From positions 30,552,679-30,616,678 of the forward strand of contig OZ024719.1 of the NCBI GenBank assembly GCA_964016875.1: a stretch of DNA of 64,000 nucleotides. Direction: 5' to 3'. This DNA is from Fallopia convolvulus (taxonomy: Eukaryota > Streptophyta > Magnoliopsida > Caryophyllales > Polygonaceae). Shown here piece by piece: positions 55,804 through 64,000 of the stretch; within the stretch, counting starts at the first letter, position 1, and the number at the start of each line of letters is the position of its first letter. The translations under genes were made by a program, and so were the position numbers. A model generated the notes under the pieces. That model saw nothing but the letters and a program-made list of their open reading frames with translations. It was not told where the DNA came from and did no database searches.

Positions 55804-57051
55804 CATCGATAACGACCCTCCCAAGCCAGGTAAGTCCTCTCTAATGACCCCTCCCCATATATACGTGGTCCCTACAGACCCCCTAAAATCGGTACCGACT
55901 CCTCTCCTACCCCGATCGACCCTCTTGTTGACTCGGTAGAGCTACAACTTGGGCCCGCTTTGGCTCCGAGTCCAACAAAGACTCTTCCTTTCCCCTCTAA
56001 AAAGTCCAAGGACTCCACATAAGGAAAATTTAGGCGTTTTATGAAGGTTCTCCATGGCTTAAATATTACTATTCCATTCGCTGAGACCCTAAGCGAAATG
56101 CCTACTTACACTAAATTCTTGAAAGAGATCTTATCCAGGAAGAGATCAGTGTTTGAACTAACTGATGAGTACGTTCTTTGGAGCTCCCCGAAAAGCTAGG
56201 CGACCCAAGTAAGTTTGCTATTACAATTGGTATTGGAGCTTATCGTTTCAAAGCTTTGTGTGATCTAGGTGCCATTGCAAGTCTTCTACCGCTCTCTATT
56301 TGGTCCACAACCAATATGGGACCGTTGGAACCGGTGAACATGAAGCTCTATATGGCAAATGGATCTTGTGTGAAGCCAACTGGGGTTGTTGATGACTTCC
56401 TAGTCCAAGTGGGCAAGTTCTTTTTCCCTAATGACTTCATCGTTATGGAGATGTCTAAGGACCCAGTGGTGCCTATCATCCTTAGTAGGCCATTCCTAGC
56501 CACAATTGGAGCCATAATTGATGTTAGGAAGGGACTCTTAATTTTTGAGATCGGGGATGAGGTGGTGCAGTTCTGCTTTAACCCCACCATGAAGGAGACC
56601 AATGAATCTGAGGTCAAAATGCTCTACACCCACTTCGATTGCATTGAATGTGGGGACCCGATTGAGAGGTTGTTGGCTTTGGAAGTATTTTCGAGCAGAA
56701 GAAAGACGGAGTTTGATTCTGCTGCATCTTTACCGACCTTCCATGGGTCGTTACCGAGGCTCTTGGCAAAACGTGATGAGCTAACGATTTCTGCAGTATC
56801 GTTACCGACCCCCCATGGGTCGGTGCCGACCCTTCTGGAAGACGACAACGAGCTACTGGCTTCTAGTTACCTTGGAGAAATCTTGAAGACAAAACAAGAA
56901 GAGTCTATTCTCATCCTAGTTGAGCCTACTCCAACGCTCAAGCCACTTCCAAATTCTCTAAGGTATGAATTTTTTGGTCCTAACTCTACCTTCCCTGTTA
57001 TCATCAATGCTAAACTAAATGATGAAGAAGTAGGTGATGAGGTAATTTCAG
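55804..57051 (+). pseudogene. gag-pol: Athila-3 gag-protease linker and protease
   Basis: The linker 55804-56040 carries CAG|GTAAGT (55827-55835) and palindromes (55880-55930). ORF 56178-57086 then reads ELPEKLGDPSKFAITIGIGA, ALCDLGAIASLLPLSIWSTT (DLGA motif), VQVGKFFFPNDFIVMEM, FLATIGAIIDVRKGLLIFEI and a tail with palindromes at 56735-56850. It is one of the longer intact protease frames here. It ends inside LTR-Y. Confidence 0.87.
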
Positions 57052-58554
57052 TGGTCGTTAATACCTATCAAAGAAACCTAACTTAACCAACTCAGTAGAG
57101 CGGCAAGTAAGGGTCGATCCCACAGAGACTCATGTAAATGTGTTATTGCTTAAGTGCCAAGTAACGAATATGGGGGGTTTGTAATTGTAAATTCTAAACT
57201 ACTATGCAAAATAGAAAACTATCTAAGAATGCAAAAGATGATTTAAATCAATGAGAGACAAACGTGTTCAACTAGTTAAATCCATCATGATATTGATTCG
57301 TTGATCATCGATTCTCTTGATTCTCTTCTCACTTGAACAATCTATTGTGGATAATGATCCTACTAAGGATTAAAACCCAAACTTCTGATTTAGTTGATAG
57401 AACTACCAGTCTAACAACCCTAATTATCTAATAACCTAGAAGACCTTCTAGATTCAATTAAATAACAGCATGACGATTCAAGTTATCAATAGAAATAAAC
57501 ACTTAGAGCAACCAGACATCTAAGTGACTTGTGAATTTATTCCCTACTTTAATCAACTTGTCCGACCGGTACTAAATTGATTAAAGTCTACTCTTGATCG
57601 AATTAACTCCAACCGGTAATTAATCAGATTCAATTTTAACTAAAAATTCTATTAGGTAGCTAATCTAATAAAACCCTAATTTAGATTCAATTAAGCACAG
57701 GGAATAATTTCTATTCAAGTTTGTTGAGAATCAATCAAACCTCACAACTACATACAAATCATGATTTCAATAACTAGTCAAACACAAGAGAAATTAGCAA
57801 TGCATAATTGAATAAAAATCAAAACTTACAAAGGTTCAAAGGTTCTTCCTTGAGAGAAAACCCTAGCCTCCAAAAGTTGATCAAAAGTTATGAGAAAATA
57901 AACTAACATAAGGTTTAAATATGTCTCTCAAATAACCCTCAAAAAGTCTATCATTAAGCCACTACTCGGATGATATAACCCAAGCCCAAAAATCAAGCCC
58001 AATGATTGTTCGCGTGAAAACTCCGATTGCTCGGGTTGCATGAGGATTGCGCGGCTGAGCAATTGTCATCCCGCGCAATCGCCCCTTAGTTGGAATTGCA
58101 AGGCATCACTTTAGAGGTTGTTTTGACCCACTTAGAGTTGGAATTTGGACTCGGAGTAAAAATATAAATTGTAGATCTTTGACTTATCTTTCCATTGATA
58201 CCAAATTGAGCCTCATCCGAGCTCTATAGCTCCCAAACCAAGCATTGCAAGATAGAGGTGTCGAAACAAGAACTCCAATGCATAGCCCGGGTTTAAGCGT
58301 TCTTTTCACAAAAGCTCTTGGGCGTTAACTCTTCTAATCTTCACTTGTATCAATCTAAGCTTCCTCAGACTTCACCATAGTCCTCTAAGATCCATCCCGT
58401 CCATGCTTGTTTACCTAAAGATCTACAAAACCGAACAAAACAAGCGCAACTACCCGAAAACACAAGATTCTAGAAACTAAACTAAAACCAACTAAAACTT
58501 ATGCAAAATAAACATAAATATGCATCCTAAACACTAACTAAATGCAAGCTATCA
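57052..58554 (-). mobile_element. LTR-Y: solo LTR of another Ty3/gypsy family
   Basis: Minus-strand ends TGATAGCTTGC...CGACCA (TG...CA). Near the 3' end it has GTGGGATCGACCCTTACTTG, typical of the U5 of plant gypsy LTRs. It splits Athila-3 between the protease tail and RT. No clean 5-bp duplication is seen (TTCAG left, GTAGG right). No coding sequence. A TATTTAAACC TATA-like site lies near 57911-57920 on the minus strand. Confidence 0.65.
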
Positions 58555-60000
58555 GTAGGGATATTGATTTATGTGCTTAGGACTCATAGAAAACCATTGG
58601 CTACTCCCTTAATGATATAACTGGAATTTCACCTTCCTTTTGCATGCATAGAATATACGTGGAGGACAATCATAAACCCACCACAAAGCATCAATGTAGG
58701 CTTAATCCAAACATGAAAGACGTGGTTAAAAAAAATTCTGAAACTACTTGATGCAAGGATTATTTTCCCTATTTCGGATAGCCAATGGGTTAGTCTGGTC
58801 CATGTTGTCCCTTAAAAGGGTGGAATGACTGTAATAGAACATGAAAAGGGAGAGTTAATCCCCACTAGGACCACAACTAGTTGGAGGATGTGCATTGACT
58901 ATAGGAAGTTGAATATTGCAACTAGGAAAGATCATTTTCCACTTCCTTTCATTGATCAAGTTCTTGAGCGCTTAGCCCAACATGATTATTTTGGTTATCT
59001 TGATGGCTATAGCGGTTTTTGGCAAAATCCTATACATCCTGATGATCAAGCGAAAACCACCTTTACTTGTCCCTATGGACCTTTGCATATAGAAGAATGT
59101 CATTTGGGCTTTGCAATGCCCCTGCTACTTTTCAAAGATGTATGATCATGGCTATCTTTTCTGACATGATAGAGGATATCGTAAAGGTGTTCATGGATGA
59201 TTTTTCTATTTATGGTTCTTCTTTTGATGCATGTCTTACTAATCTTGCTAGAGTTCTTAAAAGATGTGAGGAGACCAATCTTGTGTTAAATTGGGAAAAT
59301 TGCCAATTTATGGTCCAAGAGGGAATTGTGTTGGGACACCTCGTCTCTAAGAGAGGGATTGAGGTAGACAAAGCAAAAATTGAACTTATTGAAAAACTAC
59401 CTCCCCCTTCTTCTGTAAAAGACGTTAGGAGTTTCCTAGGACATGCAGGCTTCTACAGGAGATTTATTCAGGACTTTTCTAAGATAGCCAAACCTTTGAC
59501 TAACCTACTAATGAAAGATGTAGTGTTTGAGTTGTCTCCAGAATGTCTTGAAGCTTTTCATAGGTTAAGAGAAGCACTTGTCTCAGCTCCTATCATGCAG
59601 TCCCCAGACTGGACACTCCCTTTTGAGATCATGTGTGATGCCAACGACTATGTCATTGGTGCAGTGCTTGGACAACGAAAGGACAGAAAGCTTCACTCCA
59701 TCTATTATGCAAGTAAGACGCTTGATGAGGCGCAGAGTAAGAACACCACGACAGAGAAGGAATTCCTTGTCATGGTGTTTGCTTTTGAAAAATTTCGTTC
59801 ATATTTGGTAGGCTCTAAGGTGATTATTCATACTGACCATGAGGTCATTAGATTCTTAATGGCTAATAAGGATGTCAAACCTAGGCTACTTTGTTGGATG
59901 CTCTTATTATAGGAATTCGACCATGAGATTAGAGACAAGAAAGGAGTAGAGAACCTCGTAGTCGATCACCTATCTAGACTACCAGTTGAGCACATCACGA
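58555..60000 (+). pseudogene. pol: Athila-3 reverse transcriptase and RNase H
   Basis: Degraded N-terminus (58555-58825) with stops, then RT in ORF 58825-59145 (SWRMCIDYRKLNIATRKDHF, YFGYLDGYSGFWQNPIHPDD). A one-base loss near 59085 shifts frame to 59067-59912: RMSFGLCNAPATFQRCM, VFMDDFSIYGSSFDACLTNL with catalytic FMDD, KDVRSFLGHAGFYRRFIQDF, PFEIMCDANDYVIGAVLGQR and IHTDHEVIRFLMANKD. A TAA after CWMLLL precedes EFDHEIRDKKGVENLVVDHL. It is the best preserved Athila RT in the window. Confidence 0.9.
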
Positions 60001-60692
60001 AGTCCGACAATGTTGTGTCCATCAATGACTCCAGCATAGATGAGCACCTCATGCTGAATGAGGTTGCTGAGAGCAGTACCAAAGGGCCTACTGACCCCCC
60101 AAGGGTCGGTACCGACCCTTCTTTGAGAATGTTGCACAACGCTAGAGGCAGCATTACCGAGGCAGAGGCGCACGTTACCGAAGTAATGACTGACACAACA
60201 GGGTCGGTAACAACCCTCCCTAGTTTGTTAACGGCCCTTACAAGTACGTTCTCTCACTCTAATTCAATTACTTCCGATATAGACCTTTCCTTATCTCCTT
60301 CTTTTACTTCTATTCACTCTATACATGCTATTAGAGGGTCAAAGAGCCCTTGGTTTGCGGATTTTGCTAACTATATTGTAGGAGGCGAGTCCCCGGAAGC
60401 AAAGAATAAGTTCTTCATGACTTCAAACAATACTATTGGGATGATCTTTACTTGTTTAAGCAAAGAAGTGATCATATATTTAGACATTGTGTGCCAGAAG
60501 AGGAGGTAGAGAGTGTGATCCGTCATTGTCATACTCTCCCAACAGGCGGCCATACAAAAGGATTCAAGACCACGGTGAAGATTCTTCAAAGTGATCTCTA
60601 TTGGCCAACTCTTTTCAGGGACGTACATGAGTTCGTGACGTCTTGTGATGAATGCCAACGCTCATGGAACATTACTTGGAGGCATGAGAGAG
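60001..60692 (+). pseudogene. pol: Athila-3 integrase N-terminal domain, core deleted
   Basis: ORF 60015-60509 covers a palindrome-rich linker (GPTDPPRVGTDPSLRM) and SKSPWFADFANYIVGGESPE. ORF 60452-60808 has VIRHCHTLPTGGHTKGFKTT and FVTSCDECQRSWNITWRHER, the HHCC finger. Directly after RHER the sequence jumps to pre-env non-coding text, so the integrase catalytic core is deleted. Confidence 0.83.
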
Positions 60693-61353
60693 GTCCAAAA
60701 GCCCGTTACCGTTCCAAATTTCACTTGCTTTCTTCCTATTTCTTGGATTTGTGGTATGATTTATCAACCTTAATCTTTTATTTCGAATTTATTGAGCATG
60801 TTTGGTGATTTTGGTTAATTTGCATATCTAGATGTAGATCTAGGTCGAAAATTTTGTACTTGATTCTTGCCTTTTTCGTTGAGATTTAGCGTTATTTAAT
60901 GATGAGGCAATGATTATCTATGTCTAGGTTGAATTAGTTTCAATTTATGAGCATGATTTGACTTGTTCTTGTGATTACTTGATTCACACTATATTGAGGC
61001 TATTTTGTCATGTTTGGAAGGCTGATTTTCGACTAAGTATAGGGTTTTGTGATTGGTATCTCTTATTTTGTGAGGGTATGTGTTTTGATGCATTGGTGTG
61101 TTCATTTGGTGTTTGGTGTTGATTACTTGATAATTAGCATGTTCATGTTGATTGCTTAGTTGATTTTTGACTCGATTTATATGCTCTACTGAGGTCTCTA
61201 CCGACCCTGAGGGGGTCGGTACCGACCCTTATAGAAAGTGTTATGTGGATTGGTTTTTGCTTGATAGCGTATTAATGAGCTATATTTTGATGAGAAGGGT
61301 CCCTTTGTTGGTTGTTTGGATTCTATTTGGTGTAGTTTTCCTTTTGCACAATC
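60693..61353 (+). other. Athila-3 pol-env intergenic region
   Basis: Non-coding and similar in layout to 48350-48950. It has AAGTATAGGG at 61035-61044 and a palindrome pair at 61193-61232 (CCGACCCTGAGGGGGTCGG core). No gene seen. Confidence 0.6.
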
Positions 61354-61920
61354 ATGTCTACCAGGGCAAACAAGAGATCTAGGGGGCTTCATCAAGCCAA
61401 CAATTGGATAGAGTGAAGTTTAATGATGATGAAGTGAAAGAGGAGTACAAGAGCCACATTGAGAGGCCGCACAAGGCAAGGTGGTATTCCCAGACCCATG
61501 GGGTGACCTTGGGCATTTATTAGGACCTTGAGGAGGCGTTCTCATACATTGGAGCCGAATGTCTGTTAGAGCCTGCTGAGCGTTACTACCCGGCCCTGAT
61601 TTCTGATTTTATGGCCACTCTCAACATCTCTCCTGGCATAGCATCACCAGCTTCAGAGGAGATGTTTGAATTTCAGTTGGGGAATCGACGTCATGAGATG
61701 ACATTGGAGGAACTCAACGCTTTCCTAGGATTCCCCCACAACTATGAGGCCTACAACAATTTCGATCACTACAAGCTTCAAGAGACTTGGCGATATCTCA
61801 CAGGCATGTCTCTCCCTGTTTCAGCTACCTTGCCTAGCAAGGACATTGCCAACCCTCTGTCCAGGATCATTCTGTGGATTCAGGGTTGCACTATTTGGGA
61901 TAAGACTGAGCTTTCAAGGC
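61354..61920 (+). pseudogene. Athila-3 env-position ORF, truncated
   Basis: The ATG at 61354 starts MSTRANKRSRGLHQANNWIE, then stop. The frame continues through two further stops to ORF 61611-62015: FQLGNRRHEMTLEELNAFLG, QETWRYLTGMSLPVSATLPS and ANPLSRIILWIQGCTIWDKT. It is cut at about 61920 by LTR-X copy 3. It is the same family as the Athila-1, -2 and -4 ORFs, with a basic N-terminus. Confidence 0.8.
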
Positions 61921-64000
61921 CAGTGACCTCAGACTTTACCGTCCAAAGTCACCCTAGGCTTTATAATGATATTAAAACTTATAAAAATGCGGAAATTTAC
62001 ATAAACGTTATATAAATAAACGGATGCTCACGAACGAGACTTGGTTCTTTACTTGAAGATGAAATTGACTAAAAGCGGAATTTTATTTATTGATAAGAAC
62101 TTTCATTCATTACATTGAGTGTCGTTTTACAATTATAGCAGTAGAAAGTAAAGCCCATTTAGAAAGGGTTGAAAAGACGTAATTAAAATACAAGTATGTT
62201 TTCCCAAGACAACTCATGTGATGATGATTTGCTTGGTTTCAAAAAGGGAAGAGATGGTGCACTGTCTTTAGAATGCCTTGCTCTTATGAGAATTCCTTCC
62301 TTCCTTCAACGTCGTCTTGCCTTGACCTTCGATTCTCGCCTAATGCATCTCGAACCTTCTAGACTTCGTCTTTAACACTTCGGTGTACATTCCTACAGTC
62401 TGGAATTTGTCGCGAAGGGCGAGAAATACCAGGCAAAAATGCAGAATTGGGGGAATTAATCTAAAGAGACTAAGCAAGTGAGAACGGAACTTCTCAAGGG
62501 TATTTCGGTAATTTATAATATTCTAGATATATTATCGGGATGTGTATTAAGGTGTAGGTCTTTATGTGGGCTTATCGGGACGGAGAAGAGTGTATCTCGA
62601 GAGGAGATAGCTCGTTAATTGAGTGAAAAACTACGAGATTGTAGACTTCTTTTAGAGTAGGAAGTATGTTGGGAACGTTATTAATTCATACAAGTTTTTG
62701 AAAACCTCTCGCGCCCTTGCGAACCGAGAGCCGGATCGATCATTTGAGATCGGTCCGGTTTTGATTTCTTTTAAAGGTGCTTGGGCACTTATCTTGTATT
62801 GTGATGAAAACTTTCATTTACGTTAACGTGTTTTAAGAGCGTGGGGGGCCTTGTACCGGCCCGGACCACTGACAGGAACAAAGTTCCGGCACTTAGCTAG
62901 GGTGCATACGTCCCTCCAATGCGTAGCAGCGGACATGGATCATGATCGATAAGTCGTAATTTAGGCATGGTGACAATACGACTTTAGTTGGTTATATAGA
63001 GGTGTCGGATTAGGCCCGCACCCCTCACTATTTCATCCAAACCGATCTCGAAAAGAGATCGTAAACAATCAAGGTCACAAACAAGACTAGCATAATAGTC
63101 CTATCAAATATTTAAATAACGGAATAACGATAACAATGGGGTCATTATTTCTAGCAATCGATATTCCTAGGTTCGTTTATTATTAGCAAACAAGTTGTTC
63201 CCAACATCGAGAAATTTCACGAAATGAATTTATTAAGGCTACAAGGAGAAATTCTACTTGCCTTAGCTTTGCGATTGTATACTTACGAATGAACGAGAAA
63301 TGTTGCCTTTAGTCGGAACGGAAACTCGACCTATCGACACGAGAGGTACGGACGAACTTTAATAAAAATTTATTTAATTCTTCTAATGTTTTAAATATCT
63401 CTTACATTCTTTTTATAAGAGAATTAATGCTAAATTATTATAATTAGGTGGAGGTGAATAAAATAATTAATATTCCTTATTATTATTTTTTATTTATAAT
63501 ATCCAAGTATTATATATACTTCTTTATTTTAATTTAATTATTATAAGCTTTTGAAGATCAAGGTTTAACATTATTCAAATTATTAAATACTAATTAACTT
63601 GAAGTTAATATTCCTTTTTGATTAATTGGTTATTCTTTTATTATACAAGTATGTAAGTTGCTAGTATAAAATCCAATAAAACATACTTTCTATATTTCTT
63701 TTCAAAATAATAATTATTCAAATCATTATCATGATATAAAAATCCATTATGCCCTTACCATATTATATCTTTTATTTTTCCTTATAAATATCTTTTAACC
63801 AACTTGATCATAAAAATATCTTTTAAGACTACTTTATCTTATTAAAAATACTTTCCATATTTATAAATCATGTTGATCATGAGAATCATTCCTATGATGT
63901 GAAAAGTCCAAAATGCCCTTTTTGTATTATATATTTATCCATCTCCTTATATACCTTTTATGAATAGTGTATATTATAATATTATAAACTTTTTCCTCTT
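61921..64000 (-). mobile_element. LTR-X copy 3, truncated, runs off the window
   Basis: It begins CAGTGACCTCAGACTTTACCG, homologous to copy 1 from about 7374, so the terminal ~33 bp (TGTAACACCCC...) are missing. Blocks such as GTCGCGAAGGGCGAGAAA (about 62408) and GGCCCGGACC/AGGTGTCGG (62850-63010) match copies 1 and 2. By alignment with copy 1 its TATA box and tRNA-like module should lie just beyond 64000. No coding sequence. Confidence 0.78.

Larger units (their letters stand above)
55804..61920 (+). mobile_element. Athila-3: truncated Athila element
   Basis: A plus-strand Athila beginning in the gag-protease linker and running through protease (56100-57051), RT-RNase H (58555-60000), integrase zinc finger (to 60690), intergenic region and env-position ORF (61354-61920). 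The 5' LTR and gag are missing, the integrase core is deleted and LTR-X copy 3 cuts the env-position ORF. LTR-Y is inserted at 57052. Protein order and palindromes match Athila-1, but sequence divergence shows a different copy. Confidence 0.87.

Noticed and set aside
57048..58556. TCAGT as target duplication of LTR-Y
   Set aside because: It overlaps the TG and CA ends and would leave an element without canonical termini; treated as chance.
55804..61920. Athila-3 as the missing 3' part of Athila-1
   Set aside because: It repeats protease, RT and env-position regions already present in Athila-1, so it is a separate copy.

Overview
The window is plant nuclear DNA, most likely from a large, repeat-rich angiosperm genome (probably a eudicot). 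It consists almost wholly of nested transposable elements: Ty3/gypsy LTR retrotransposons of the Athila, Tat and chromovirus lineages, a LINE fragment and a MULE fragment. I found no host gene, no functional tRNA or rRNA gene and no CRISPR array. Species cannot be told from the sequence. Athila elements and chromoviruses whose pol runs into the LTR (a CRM-like trait) suggest pericentromeric heterochromatin, but that is inference.

Layout. At 1-2408 are old minus-strand fragments: LINE reverse transcriptase, an (ATT)n tract, and a MULE transposase lying inside a Tat-type pol. Into this Tat pol inserted Athila-1 (+, 2409-50750). Athila-1 carries a solo chromovirus-C LTR (4201-4980), a solo LTR of family X (7341-10008), all of Athila-2 (-, 10041-43617, TSD CCTCT) and another solo LTR (46122-47050). 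Athila-2 is split by chromovirus-B (-, 16051-39392). Chromovirus-B in turn contains a 3.96-kb family-X LTR (21677-25633, TSD CAATT) and Athila-4 (-, 26593-37355, TSD AATAT). At 50751-55803 lies chromovirus-C (-, 3' LTR, pol, gag, no 5' LTR). Next is Athila-3 (+, 55804-61920), interrupted by solo LTR-Y (57052-58554). A third family-X LTR begins at 61921 and runs off the window.

How the parts work. Athila-1 and Athila-3 carry gag, protease, RT-RNase H, integrase remains and an env-position ORF. Athila-2 and Athila-4 both lack RT and RNase H but keep gag-protease and the env-position ORF; Athila-4 lacks integrase too, and would need RT and integrase from a related element. Athila-4 has near-identical LTRs, a perfect TSD and long ORFs, so it is among the youngest insertions. 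Nearly all other coding regions contain stops or frameshifts.

Main points for a second look: (1) a family of 10-bp palindromes of form TCGGNNCCGA, in dozens of copies across LTRs, linkers and ORFs, with an element-specific centre; (2) RT-less Athila architecture seen twice; (3) a tRNA-like module with A box, B box and T5 terminator, antisense inside the family-X LTRs; (4) hairpins next to polypurine tracts that differ in stem sequence but keep pairing and loop; (5) a 25-bp flanking duplication around a solo chromovirus LTR; (6) pol C-termini encoded inside chromovirus LTRs.
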